Shown: positions 34,840 to 43,669 of the stretch, piece after piece | Layout: every line of letters starts with the position of its first letter | How positions within the stretch are numbered: the first letter of the stretch is position 1 | NCBI GenBank assembly: GCA_025149285.1 | Contig: CP102274.1 | Location: forward strand, 5,544,001 to 5,608,000 | DNA length: 64,000 nucleotides | Source of the DNA: Hungatella hathewayi | Lineage (GTDB): Bacteria > Bacillota > Clostridia > Lachnospirales > Lachnospiraceae | Direction: 5' to 3' | Program-made: the position numbers and the translations under genes | Notes under the pieces: generated by a model | Told to the model about the DNA's origin: nothing | The model's database searches: none | The model's input: only the letters and a program-made list of their open reading frames with translations

Positions 34840-35477
34840 TGATATTACTGATCGATAACTATGACAGCTTTTCTTACAATCTGGTCCAGCTTTTCGGCAC
34901 GCTCTGTCTGGAGAACAGGATAAGTCTTACCCCCTCTCGTCCGGGGGAATCTGCCGGATCCGAGGCGGCCGGGCTGGAACCGGATATCAGGGTGATCCGA
35001 AACGACGCGATGACCACAGAAGATATCCGGAACCTTCATCCGGACCACATCATCCTCTCTCCCGGACCCGGATATCCAAAAGATGCCGGTGTCTGTGAGG
35101 ATGTGGTCCGCCAGATGAAGGGAGAGGTTCCGATTCTGGGCGTGTGTCTCGGTCATCAGGGCATCTGTGAGGTATTCGGAGCCGAGATCGTTCATGCGGC
35201 TAAGCTGATGCACGGCAAGCAGAGCACCATCACCATTGACAACAGCGACCCCATTTTCCAGGATCTTCCGGAAAGGATTCCGGCGGCCAGATACCACTCT
35301 CTCATCGCCAGACGCAGTTCTCTCCCTGATTCTTTAAAAGTAATCGGTGAGGATGATATGGGAGAAATCATGGCGGTCCGCCATACCGATTATCCGGTCT
35401 ACGGCCTCCAGTTCCATCCGGAATCGATACTGACTCCGGACGGCATGACGATACTCAGGAATTTTCTCAACATATAA
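34839..35477 (+). CDS. trpG: Anthranilate synthase component II (glutamine amidotransferase) with an insertion
   Basis: This 212-aa class I amidotransferase has the catalytic cysteine C103 in GVCLGHQ and H193/E195 in QFHPES. It supplies ammonia to TrpE. It overlaps trpE by one base (TGATG). Compared with usual TrpG proteins, about 20 extra residues (roughly 22-48, rich in S, P, G, E and A) separate the N-terminal LLIDNYDSFSYNLVQ strand-helix unit from RVIRND. The reading frame is intact and all catalytic residues remain, so the protein should work. Confidence 0.95.
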   Translation: MILLIDNYDSFSYNLVQLFGTLCLENRISLTPSRPGESAGSEAAGLEPDIRVIRNDAMTTEDIRNLHPDHIILSPGPGYPKDAGVCEDVVRQMKGEVPILGVCLGHQGICEVFGAEIVHAAKLMHGKQSTITIDNSDPIFQDLPERIPAARYHSLIARRSSLPDSLKVIGEDDMGEIMAVRHTDYPVYGLQFHPESILTPDGMTILRNFLNI

Positions 35478-35530
35478 CAGGCAAACGAAAAACGAACAGC
35501 ATTCATTCTTATAAATGGAGGTAACAGACT

Positions 35531-36604
35531 ATGATACAGCAGGCAATTCACGATGTAATTGAAGGACAGGATTTAAGCTTCGAAGCGGCAAAAGAGGTGA
35601 TGAACGAAATCATGAGCGGCGAGACGACTCCCGCACAGATGGCTGCATTTTTAACAGGACTCCGGATGAAAGGAGAGACCATCGATGAAATCACGGCATG
35701 TGCGACGGTCATGAGAGAAAAAGGACTTAAGCTGGAACCGGATTTCGCAGTAATCGATATTGTAGGCACCGGCGGCGACGAGGCCGGCACCTTTAACATT
35801 TCCACCACCAGCGCATTCGTGGTAGCGGCAGGCGGGGTTCCGGTGGCAAAGCACGGAAACCGCAGCGTCTCCAGCAAGAGCGGGGCGGCCGATGTACTGG
35901 AAAACCTGGGCGTAAACTTAAAGCTTACGGTGGAACAGTCAGAACAGATTTTAAAAGACACGGGCATGTGCTTCATGTTCGCACAGTCCTACCACGCTTC
36001 CATGAAATATGCAGGGCCGGTCCGCAAGGAACTGGGAGTCCGCACCATTTTCAACATTCTGGGGCCTCTGTCCAATCCGGCCGGAGCCACCATGCAGCTT
36101 TTGGGCGTCTATGATGAGAAGCTGGTGGAGCCGCTGGCAAAAGTGCTCAGCAATCTGGGTGTCAACCGGGGACTGGTGGTCTGCGGCAACGACGGACTGG
36201 ATGAAGCTACCGTCACCGGACCGACCCATGTGTGCGAAATCCGTTTCGGAGAGCTGACCATGTACGAAATCACCCCGGAACAGTTCGGTTTCTCCCGCTG
36301 TGACTTATCAGAACTGGTAGGCGGAAATCCAGAAGAAAACGCCCGGATTACCAGGGATATCTTAACCGGAAAGCTCACCGGACCCAAGCGCGATATCGTG
36401 GTCTTCAACTCCGCCTTAAGCCTCTATCTCGGAATTGACGACTGCACCATCGAAGACTGCATTGTTCTGGCAAACGATTTAATCGATTCCGGAAAGGCAG
36501 CAGCCAAGCTGGAGGAATTTGCAAAAGCAACAAATCAATACAACATTCCGTCTGCTGCCGGCGAAACCGGGAAGTCCCCCTCCCAGCCGTTTGGCGGAAT
36601 GTAA
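35531..36604 (+). CDS. trpD: Anthranilate phosphoribosyltransferase
   Basis: The protein has 357 aa, slightly longer than most TrpD because of a 15 to 20 residue polar tail. GTGGDEAGTFNIST (from residue 79) is the PRPP loop, KHGNRSVSSKSGAADVLE the anthranilate/PRPP site, and FNILGPLSNPAG the second conserved block. It joins anthranilate and PRPP. ATGGAGGTAAC precedes the start. It is a stand-alone enzyme, not fused to TrpG as in enteric bacteria. Confidence 0.96.
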   Translation: MIQQAIHDVIEGQDLSFEAAKEVMNEIMSGETTPAQMAAFLTGLRMKGETIDEITACATVMREKGLKLEPDFAVIDIVGTGGDEAGTFNISTTSAFVVAAGGVPVAKHGNRSVSSKSGAADVLENLGVNLKLTVEQSEQILKDTGMCFMFAQSYHASMKYAGPVRKELGVRTIFNILGPLSNPAGATMQLLGVYDEKLVEPLAKVLSNLGVNRGLVVCGNDGLDEATVTGPTHVCEIRFGELTMYEITPEQFGFSRCDLSELVGGNPEENARITRDILTGKLTGPKRDIVVFNSALSLYLGIDDCTIEDCIVLANDLIDSGKAAAKLEEFAKATNQYNIPSAAGETGKSPSQPFGGM

Positions 36605-36616
36605 CAGGAGGCCGCC

Positions 36617-37423
36617 ATGATTTTAGATACACTGGCTGCTTCCACCAGGAAACGGGTGGAGGCTGCAAAAGAAAAAATCCCCCTGGGGACCATGATGAAC
36701 CTGGCCTCCCAGGCGTCAGAAGCCCGGCAAAATGGTGCGAAGGAAAGCGTGTTTTCTTTTGAAAAGGCGTTAAAGGAGCCGGGAATGTCCTTCATCTGCG
36801 AGGTAAAGAAGGCATCCCCTTCCAAAGGCCTGATCGCCCCGGATTTCCCCTATGTCGATATCGCCAGGGATTACGAGGCCGCCGGAGCCGCCGCCATCTC
36901 CGTTCTCACCGAACCCGAGTATTTTCTGGGCAGCAGCGACTATCTGAGGGAAATCCGAGGGCACGTCTCTGTGCCCCTGCTTCGCAAGGATTTTACCATT
37001 GATCCCTACCAGATTTTCGAGGCAAAGGTCATCGGGGCTTCCGCAGTCCTGTTGATCTGCGCCCTCCTCGACACAGAGACGCTTCGCACCGGAATTCATT
37101 TGTGCGACAGCCTGGGAATGAGCGCACTGGTCGAAGCACACGATGAAGAGGAGATCAAATCCGCACTCCGGGCAGGCGCCCGGATCATCGGCGTCAACAA
37201 CCGGAATTTAAAGACCTTTGAGGTGGATTTCTCCAACTCCATCCGCTTAAGGAACCTTGTGCCGGAAGGCGTACTCTTTATAGCGGAGAGCGGAGTAAAA
37301 TCAGCGGAGGATATCCGGCTTCTCCATAACGCCGGGGTGGATGGCGTACTGATCGGTGAAACGCTGATGCGTTCCGGCAGCAAGAAGCTCATTCTTGATT
37401 CCTGGAAACAGGCGTGTGAGTAA
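36617..37423 (+). CDS. trpC: Indole-3-glycerol phosphate synthase
   Basis: The 268-aa TIM barrel has the IGPS signatures CEVKKASPSKGLI (catalytic lysine), AISVLTEPEYFLGS, LLRKDFTIDPYQ, GVNNRNLKTFEVD and IAESGVKSAEDI. It closes the indole ring to give indole-3-glycerol phosphate. The start follows AACAGGAGGCCGCC, 12 bases after trpD. It is not fused to TrpF, unlike the enteric enzyme. Confidence 0.96.
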   Translation: MILDTLAASTRKRVEAAKEKIPLGTMMNLASQASEARQNGAKESVFSFEKALKEPGMSFICEVKKASPSKGLIAPDFPYVDIARDYEAAGAAAISVLTEPEYFLGSSDYLREIRGHVSVPLLRKDFTIDPYQIFEAKVIGASAVLLICALLDTETLRTGIHLCDSLGMSALVEAHDEEEIKSALRAGARIIGVNNRNLKTFEVDFSNSIRLRNLVPEGVLFIAESGVKSAEDIRLLHNAGVDGVLIGETLMRSGSKKLILDSWKQACE

Positions 37424-37448
37424 TGTAAGAAATGCAGAAGGAGTCTGA

Positions 37449-38090
37449 ATGATGAAGATAAAGATTTGCGGCCTGACACGGCCGGAAGATATCGCGGCCG
37501 TAAATGAGTACCGGCCCGACTACATCGGTTTCGTCTTTGCGCCCAGCAGGCGGAACGTGAGCGAGATGAGGGCCGCCGGACTGAAAAAGCTCCTGTCGCC
37601 GGAAATCATGGCTGTTGGCGTATTTGTCAACAGTCCCATAGAAGACATTGTGCGGATCGCCAGCCGGGGAATTATCGACGCAGTCCAGCTCCATGGAGAT
37701 ATGGATGGCTTTGAGACAGCACGGTATGCAGAGAATTTAAAGAAGGCGCTGGCCGCGGCAGGGCTGGCCGCTTCCGTTCCCCTCATCCGGGCAGTGCGCG
37801 TAAAGGACAGAAACGATATCCAAAGGGCCGTAAGTTATCCGGCCGAATATCTGTTGTTTGATACCTTTGTCAAGGATCAGTACGGCGGAAGTGGGGTCCG
37901 TTTCGACTGGTCTTTAATTCCCCACATCGAAAAGCCGTGGTTTCTGGCCGGCGGACTCTCTGCCGCCACCATAAAAGAAGCATTGAAAACAGAGGCCTGC
38001 TGCCTCGACTTAAGCAGCGCAGCCGAAACCGGCGGACGGAAAGACCCGAAAAAAATCCAGGAAATCATACAAACAGTAAGGAGTGCTTAA
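37449..38090 (+). CDS. trpF: Phosphoribosylanthranilate isomerase
   Basis: The 213-aa TIM barrel starts with KIKICGLTRPEDI, whose cysteine (C7) is the catalytic base; the acid is the aspartate of LLFDTFVKDQYGGSG, and WFLAGGLSA forms the phosphate site. Two adjacent ATG codons (37449 and 37452) are possible starts; AAGGAG spacing slightly favours the second. It converts phosphoribosylanthranilate to the ketone substrate of TrpC. Confidence 0.94.
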   Translation: MMKIKICGLTRPEDIAAVNEYRPDYIGFVFAPSRRNVSEMRAAGLKKLLSPEIMAVGVFVNSPIEDIVRIASRGIIDAVQLHGDMDGFETARYAENLKKALAAAGLAASVPLIRAVRVKDRNDIQRAVSYPAEYLLFDTFVKDQYGGSGVRFDWSLIPHIEKPWFLAGGLSAATIKEALKTEACCLDLSSAAETGGRKDPKKIQEIIQTVRSA

Positions 38091-38092
38091 TC

Positions 38093-39277
38093 ATGTCAAA
38101 AGGAAGATTTGGACAGCACGGAGGACAATTTATCCCCGAAACGCTGATGAATGCAGTAAATGAGCTGGAGACAGCCTATGAAAAATACATCCACGACGAG
38201 TCATTTCTCGCCGAACTCGATGAGTTAAACCGCACCTATACGGGAAGACCGTCTCTTCTCTACTATGCTGCAAAGATGACCGAAGATCTGGGCGGCGCAA
38301 AAATCTATTTAAAAAGAGAAGATCTAAACCACACCGGTTCCCACAAGATCAACAATGCGCTGGGGCAGACGCTCCTCGCTAAGAAAATGGGCAAGACCCG
38401 GGTCATCGCTGAAACCGGCGCAGGCCAGCACGGCGTTGCAACTGCTACCGCCGCAGCACTCTTAGGGCTGGAGTGTGAGGTCTACATGGGAAAAGAGGAC
38501 ACAGACCGTCAGGCCTTAAACGTGTTCCGCATGGAGCTTTTAGGCGCCAGGGTTCATCCCGTCACCAGCGGTACGCAGACCTTAAAGGATGCGGTCAATG
38601 AAACACTGCGCGAGTGGACGAACCGGGTGGAGGATACCCACTATGTACTGGGTTCCGTCATGGGCCCCCACCCGTTCCCCACGATCGTCCGCGATTTCCA
38701 GAGCATTATCGGCAGGGAAGTAAAATCCCAGCTTCTGGAGGCGGAAGGCAAACTTCCTGATATGCTGATCGCCTGTGTCGGCGGCGGCAGCAACGCCATG
38801 GGGATCTTCTATGATTTCATTGATGAACCGGGTGTGAAGCTGGTGGGATGTGAAGCCGCCGGGCACGGCATCGATACGGATAAGAATGCCGCTACCATTG
38901 CCACCGGAAGCCTGGGAATCTTCCATGGCATGAAATCCTATTTCTGTCAGGATGAATACGGCCAGATCGCTCCGGTCTACTCCATTTCCGCAGGGCTGGA
39001 TTATCCGGGAATTGGGCCGGAACACGCTTCCCTGCACGACTCCGGCCGGGCTCAGTACGTTCCTGTCACCGATGCCGAAGCCGTAGACGCGTTCGAGTAC
39101 TTATCCAGAATGGAGGGAATCATCCCGGCCATCGAAAGCGCCCACGCAGTGGCTTATGCCAGAAAAATCGCTCCGGCCATGGGGAAAGATCAGGTAATCG
39201 TCATCAATCTCTCCGGCCGCGGAGACAAGGACGTGGCTGCAATCGCCAGATATAAGGGGGTAGAAATCTATGAGTAG
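38093..39277 (+). CDS. trpB: Tryptophan synthase beta subunit
   Basis: The ATG at 38093 follows AAGGAG at 9 bases and gives 394 aa. The PLP lysine is K85 in NHTGSHKINNALGQ, the catalytic loop is ETGAGQHGVATA, and CVGGGSNAMG binds the phosphate. It is the TrpB1 type that works with TrpA to make tryptophan from indole and serine. It overlaps trpA by 8 bases and starts two bases after the trpF stop. Confidence 0.97.
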   Translation: MSKGRFGQHGGQFIPETLMNAVNELETAYEKYIHDESFLAELDELNRTYTGRPSLLYYAAKMTEDLGGAKIYLKREDLNHTGSHKINNALGQTLLAKKMGKTRVIAETGAGQHGVATATAAALLGLECEVYMGKEDTDRQALNVFRMELLGARVHPVTSGTQTLKDAVNETLREWTNRVEDTHYVLGSVMGPHPFPTIVRDFQSIIGREVKSQLLEAEGKLPDMLIACVGGGSNAMGIFYDFIDEPGVKLVGCEAAGHGIDTDKNAATIATGSLGIFHGMKSYFCQDEYGQIAPVYSISAGLDYPGIGPEHASLHDSGRAQYVPVTDAEAVDAFEYLSRMEGIIPAIESAHAVAYARKIAPAMGKDQVIVINLSGRGDKDVAAIARYKGVEIYE

Positions 39278-40040
39278 AGTAAGAGATGCATTTGCAGATG
39301 GAAAAGCATTTATCCCGTTTGTCACTGCCGGTGATCCGGAGCTTGCCGTCACGGAAGAGCTGATCGTCGCCATGGCAGAGGCAGGCGCAGCTTTAATTGA
39401 AATCGGAATCCCATTCTCTGATCCGGTAGCTGAGGGTATCGTCATACAGGAGGCAGACATACGGGCGCTGGCCTCCGGCACCACCACCGATAAGATTTTC
39501 GATATGGTAAAGCGGATCCGCGAAAAAACAGAGGTCCCGCTGGCATTTATGACGTATATCAATCCGATCTTTGTCTACGGAAGTGAGAAATTCATCCGCA
39601 CGGCTGCTGAAACCGGCATCGACGCGTTGATTGTCCCGGATATGCCTTTTGAAGAGAAAGGCGAGCTCCTTCCCCTCTGCCGCCAGTACGGATTAGATCT
39701 GATTTCTCTCATCGCACCCACATCGAAAGAGAGAATCCACGCCATTGCGAAGGAGGCCGAAGGCTTCGTCTACTGTGTTTCCTCCATGGGCGTTACCGGA
39801 GTCAGAACAGAGATCACCACCAACATCGGAGAGATGGTTTCCTTAGTAAAAGAGGCACAGTCCATTCCCTGCGCCATTGGCTTCGGAATCTCCACACCGG
39901 AGCAGGCAAAAAAGATGAGCGAACACGCCGACGGCGTTATTGTGGGAAGCGCAATTGTCCGAATGGTGGCTAAATATGGAAAAGACTGCGTTGAACCGGT
40001 ATGTCAGTACATCAGAGAAATGAAGGCGGCTATCTCTTAA
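39270..40040 (+). CDS. trpA: Tryptophan synthase alpha subunit
   Basis: The 256-aa barrel has the catalytic E44 in ALIEIGIPFSDP. The catalytic aspartate of the Salmonella enzyme (D60, in PFSDPLADGP) is replaced here by glutamate: the motif reads PFSDPVAEGIVIQ. The usual proline after EG is isoleucine. A glutamate at this place seems to occur in other Lachnospiraceae, so the enzyme is probably active. It cuts indole-3-glycerol phosphate and passes indole to TrpB. It is the last gene of the operon, followed by a terminator. Confidence 0.95.
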   Translation: MSRVRDAFADGKAFIPFVTAGDPELAVTEELIVAMAEAGAALIEIGIPFSDPVAEGIVIQEADIRALASGTTTDKIFDMVKRIREKTEVPLAFMTYINPIFVYGSEKFIRTAAETGIDALIVPDMPFEEKGELLPLCRQYGLDLISLIAPTSKERIHAIAKEAEGFVYCVSSMGVTGVRTEITTNIGEMVSLVKEAQSIPCAIGFGISTPEQAKKMSEHADGVIVGSAIVRMVAKYGKDCVEPVCQYIREMKAAIS

Positions 40041-40075
40041 AAAGAAGACACCTTTGCTGCTTCTCTTCAGCAAAA

Positions 40076-40112
40076 AAGAAAGCGGAACCCATGCGGCCCG
40101 CTTTCTTTTTTG
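40076..40112 (+). terminator. Terminator of the trp operon
   Basis: AAGAAAGCGG pairs with CCGCTTTCTT (12-base loop), followed by TTTT. The A-run on the other side lets it also serve the convergent gene ending at 40144. Confidence 0.85.
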
Positions 40113-40143
40113 GGGATGATCATTTCTGAACCTATGGGGAAGT

Positions 40144-41085
40144 TCACCCCTCCTGCCTCTGCTCCAAAAGAATCCCGGCAATCTCCAGATCCGTTCTTCC
40201 AGTCTCTTCCGCCAGCAGATACAGCACTTTTTTAACGTAACCTTCCTCCAGCCCCAGCATGTCCGCAATCGCTGACGGATTAAGTCCTTTACCTGCCATA
40301 TTACGGATAATCGTTACTTGTTCCGCTGCACGGCCCTCTTCTCTCCCCGCCTTCATCGCACCCTCCCGTGCAATTGCCAGCTGCCTCTGCTCATCATATT
40401 CATATAGAATCAAATTGCACACCTCCGCTCTGTTCTTTTTCAGAATGTCCGCCAGGATCCCCTCTTCGATACAGGAATGAACAGCCTGCTTTACCGCCTC
40501 ATCAAGAGCCATGCCTCTCTTCTCATTATTCCTTATCCGGCTTACAAACACCGCGTAGTCTTTCAGCCGCCTGCAGCGGTCCATCAGCTCTTTATTATGT
40601 CCATAATTAATATTAATCATGGTCGCTCTGCATTCGAGGCAGCCTTTTTCCTCCGGATTCTGACACAAAAATGCATCCGAAAGCCGAAGTTCGATCCGAT
40701 CCGGTTCCTCTTTCGTCCCATTGTAAAAGACGATATACTGCGGCATCGGAAGACGGATCAGCTTTTCTCCATAGATGTCAAAGCCGTTTCTGTCAATGTA
40801 TTCCCGGTAAGTGTCTGCAAAATAATTCAGACCGCGAACAGGCATATTAGGATTAAAGCTGCTCTGATGCTCATATAAATTAAGCACATCCGATACCAGA
40901 AAAGATATATCATTCTTCATTCCCAGATAAATCGCATCCGCGAGCGTGGTAATGATCAGATCATCCGGATTTGTATACTGTCTGCCGCTTACGGCGTTAT
41001 ACAAATCCAGCAGATCCTTTTTCTCCTGAAAGGCCAGTCGGAACAATCTGTCTTTATAGTTTCTGTTTAGTTTGATCTGCTGCAT
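40144..41085 (-). CDS. Rpn/transposase_31-like PD-(D/E)XK nuclease family protein
   Basis: The ATG at 41085 follows GGAGGTAGAAAT and gives 313 aa. The N-terminal half shows the PD-(D/E)XK pattern of the YhgA/Rpn family: D59 in MKNDISFLV and E72/Q74 in LYEHQSS, followed by MPVRGLNYF. The C-terminal third is charged and helical (AIAREGAMKAGREEGRAAEQ) and ends with a short helix-turn-helix-like segment. Such proteins were first annotated as transposases; some promote RecA-independent recombination. Many copies are common in Lachnospiraceae. It stands alone, 284 bases from the inverted-repeat element at 41370. Confidence 0.8.
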   Translation of the reverse strand: MQQIKLNRNYKDRLFRLAFQEKKDLLDLYNAVSGRQYTNPDDLIITTLADAIYLGMKNDISFLVSDVLNLYEHQSSFNPNMPVRGLNYFADTYREYIDRNGFDIYGEKLIRLPMPQYIVFYNGTKEEPDRIELRLSDAFLCQNPEEKGCLECRATMININYGHNKELMDRCRRLKDYAVFVSRIRNNEKRGMALDEAVKQAVHSCIEEGILADILKKNRAEVCNLILYEYDEQRQLAIAREGAMKAGREEGRAAEQVTIIRNMAGKGLNPSAIADMLGLEEGYVKKVLYLLAEETGRTDLEIAGILLEQRQEG

Positions 41086-41369
41086 ATTTCTACCTCCATT
41101 ATAAATGGTTTTATCTGTAGTTGCAAGGAAAAGCACATTTTTATGTAAACTTATTTTTCACTATAGACAGACCTCCCCTCCGTAATTGCGGTTTTAATTG
41201 ACTGAGAAATTGTGGCTGAAACGCCGTGATGATTCTTCATGGTGAATTCACATAAAGAAACGCCTGATATCCAGCCGCTGTGATACGGCCGAAACAGAAA
41301 ACAGATCATTGCTTCACTCTTTTATTATAGCTCTAAAAAAATAAAAAACAAGACTCGGCTCCAGGCATC

Positions 41370-41800
41370 CAGGATAAACTTGTAAACTTACAAAATTATA
41401 AAAAGTTGCTTTCGTCAATAACTTTAGCCGGAATTTCGGTGTTTTCGTTTCGCCAGGGAGCCGGGGCCGGAGCGCTTCCCCCAGTTTCGGCGATTTTTGC
41501 AGGACGTCGGCAGCTCTTAGGTCGGAAGGGTGCAAAAACAAGGGGAAAAATCTGACCTCAAAGTCAGATTTTTAGAGGACCTGAATCGAGAAGTCCTTCA
41601 GGAGTTCTCGATGAATGTCATCGGTACCCTTGTTTTTGTATCCTTCCGGCCTTAGAGATGCCCCGGCCGAAACCATGAGCCGAAACTGGGGGAAGCGCTC
41701 CGGCCCCGGCTCCCTGGCGGAACGGAAACACCGAAATCTCTCTCAGCCTCATGAGGAACCACAATTCTTAATAATTTTGTAAGTTTACAAGTTTATCCTG
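41370..41800. mobile_element. 431-bp MITE-like inverted-repeat element with RNA-like stem structure
   Basis: The ends are perfect 30-bp inverted repeats (41370-41399 and 41771-41800). CCAGGCATC (41361-41369) and CCAGGTATC (41801-41809) flank it as an imperfect 9-bp direct repeat. Inside are a 59-bp stem (41433-41491 with 41679-41737) and a 26-bp stem (41519-41544 with 41627-41652), separated by unpaired stretches. The central loop holds an 11-bp hairpin (41546-41573) and an 8-bp hairpin (41585-41612). All five stem mismatches are G-U pairs in plus-strand RNA. No credible coding frame exists inside. A non-autonomous transposable element, a structured RNA, or both, would fit. The remaining parts of the 41086-41916 gap show nothing definite. 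Confidence 0.8.
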
Positions 41801-41916
41801 CCAGGTATCATAGCTGCTTTTAGAAAATATTAAGAAAATTATGCTCTGTTTTTTCCTTTCAATCTGTTATTCTCATAATACAGACAAATGGAAAAACCGG
41901 GAAAGGGGGATTTACC

Positions 41917-42384
41917 ATGAAGCGTACTGCACTCGTTACCATCCTTATGATATTCTGTCTCTCAATAACCGCCTGTGCTGCTGATCCGAATCATCCAACC
42001 AACGCCCAGTCCAGTATCTTTCATTCGCTGAACGTCACACATACGGACCGATCCATCATCGTGAAAGCGGATGCCTACGTCAACATCACCGACGCCGCAT
42101 TTCTGACAATTGAAATTTCTGATGAGGAATCCGTTTCCCTCACCTACACATTGACAAAAAATACCGGGGATATTACACTCTCCTGCCGAACTCCGGAAGA
42201 CGAGACGATTCTCCTTGCGGATACCGAAGACAAGACTTACGGAGAGGAAACAGTCACTTTGAAGCCGGGCACTACCACTTTTTTCCTTGCAGGTACGGAC
42301 TCCTCCTTCAATGTATCTTTTTCAATCAAGGATATCGATATCTCAAAGGTTCAGGCGATTAACGGCAGTGCTCCGGAATTATAG
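41917..42384 (+). CDS. Small secreted lipoprotein of unknown function
   Basis: This 155-aa protein has a lipoprotein signal (hydrophobic residues 5-17, lipobox ITAC, modified cysteine C20). The mature part is polar and rich in T, S, D and E, with alternating hydrophobic residues that suggest a small beta-sandwich. I recognise no family. GAAAGGGGG precedes the ATG. It stands alone between the inverted-repeat element and a convergent response-regulator gene. Confidence 0.75.
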   Translation: MKRTALVTILMIFCLSITACAADPNHPTNAQSSIFHSLNVTHTDRSIIVKADAYVNITDAAFLTIEISDEESVSLTYTLTKNTGDITLSCRTPEDETILLADTEDKTYGEETVTLKPGTTTFFLAGTDSSFNVSFSIKDIDISKVQAINGSAPEL

Positions 42385-42394
42385 GGAAAGATTA

Positions 42395-42432
42395 AGAGGA
42401 GAAAGAACCGTTTTATGTGGTCTTTCCCCTCT
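42395..42432. terminator. Shared terminator between convergent genes
   Basis: AGAGGAGAAAGAACC pairs imperfectly with GGTCTTTCCCCTCT; plus-strand flank TTTTCTTTT. The stem overlaps the last codons of the response-regulator gene. Confidence 0.6.
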
Positions 42433-43669
42433 TTTCTTTTGACATCGAATGACCCAGCTGCTTTTTATAAACACTGTAGAGATAATGCCAGTCAGAATAT
42501 CCCACCAGTTCTGCAATCTCATAGATTTTCATATCCGTGTTAATGTACAGGCTTCTGGCCTTCTCCACCCGGAGTCGGGTGATATAGTCGATGAAATTGA
42601 CGCCCATAACCTCCTTAAATATTCGGCTGAAATAATTCCGGCTGATTCCCACCTGATCCGCCACCGTCTGAAGTGACAGATCCTTATCTCCCAGATGATC
42701 CCGGATATAATCCAGGGCAGCCCGCATCTCCTTTTTCAAACTGCCGGTATCCGGACCACCGGCATAGAATATCCCCGTTTCACTTTCCCTTCCATTGTCC
42801 GCAGCCTCCATGTATCCCTGACAGCAGTCAAACAGGCTGGCAGAGCTGCGGCTGATGCCGATGGAAAACTCCAGTCCGTAATACCTGCTCAAAAAGTCTG
42901 CCGCTGTCCGGATCAGCGCTTCCAGCCGTTCATAAAACTCCTGTCTTCCATCTTCCCGTGCCTCCCAGACAATCCACACGTACTCATCAAACTTATTGCA
43001 CAGAAACTGGCAGTCCTTTTCGGAATCCAGCGCCTCGGACATGACATTGCAGACAGAAGCCCGAAGCAGTGAAACATCATTTTCGAAGATTTCCGCCATG
43101 CTTTTCCGGTACCGGATCAGCCGGAATACCACAACTGCATTTTTTCCCACCGGCTCCGGAAGTCCAAACGCGGCGGCCCGCTCTTCAAACCAGGTCCTTC
43201 CGATTCCAGCCGCGCTTATTAGATCCCGAAAAAACTGTTCTCTGTCTCTGGAAAGCCTCTTTCTGTCAGATTCCGCGATCCTGCTGCTGCTCTTTTCCCG
43301 CTGTTTCTGCAACGCCTTTTTGACCACCTCGATGATATCCGGCGGAAGCATGGCAGGCTTGAACAAATAGTCAAACGTGCCCAGCTTCATAGCCTGTCTC
43401 ACAAGATCAAACTCATTATAGCTGCTCAGTATGATAACCTCCATAGAAAGCCCCCGCTTTCTTACCTCTGCCAGCAGTTCCAGGCCGTTCATACCAGGCA
43501 TTTTGATATCCGTCATCAAAAGGTCAATCTCTTCCCTCTCTAAAATTCTCAGCGCCTCCAAGGCTCCTCTGGCACTGAAGACTTCTATACTGCTCCATTC
43601 GGCCCGAAGAATGTCTTCAATGGCTGTTCTGGAAAACATCTCGTCGTCAACAATTAAAATCTTCTCCAT
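42413..43669 (-). CDS. YesN-type response regulator (receiver plus AraC domain)
   Basis: This 418-aa protein has an N-terminal receiver domain (D8, D9, phospho-acceptor D54 in LLMTDIKMPGMNG, lysine in YLFKPA), a middle region of about 170 residues, and a C-terminal AraC-type DNA-binding domain (LSLQTVADQVGISRNYFSRIFKEVMGV). Phosphorylated by the kinase gene just upstream (23-base overlap), it should activate the importer-GH35 operon, whose promoter has a weak -35 box. It is the last gene of that operon. Confidence 0.93.
   Translation of the reverse strand: MEKILIVDDEMFSRTAIEDILRAEWSSIEVFSARGALEALRILEREEIDLLMTDIKMPGMNGLELLAEVRKRGLSMEVIILSSYNEFDLVRQAMKLGTFDYLFKPAMLPPDIIEVVKKALQKQREKSSSRIAESDRKRLSRDREQFFRDLISAAGIGRTWFEERAAAFGLPEPVGKNAVVVFRLIRYRKSMAEIFENDVSLLRASVCNVMSEALDSEKDCQFLCNKFDEYVWIVWEAREDGRQEFYERLEALIRTAADFLSRYYGLEFSIGISRSSASLFDCCQGYMEAADNGRESETGIFYAGGPDTGSLKKEMRAALDYIRDHLGDKDLSLQTVADQVGISRNYFSRIFKEVMGVNFIDYITRLRVEKARSLYINTDMKIYEIAELVGYSDWHYLYSVYKKQLGHSMSKEKRGKTT

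Noticed and set aside
37937..38092. N-terminal extension of TrpB upstream of 38093
   Set aside because: It overlaps trpF in another frame and lacks a ribosome site; MSKGRFGQHGGQF is a normal TrpB start.
41314..41541. 75-codon minus-strand frame covering the left arm of the inverted-repeat element
   Set aside because: It lies mostly in the terminal repeat and stem, has no ribosome site and no recognisable sequence, and the mirror arm does not code for a similar product.
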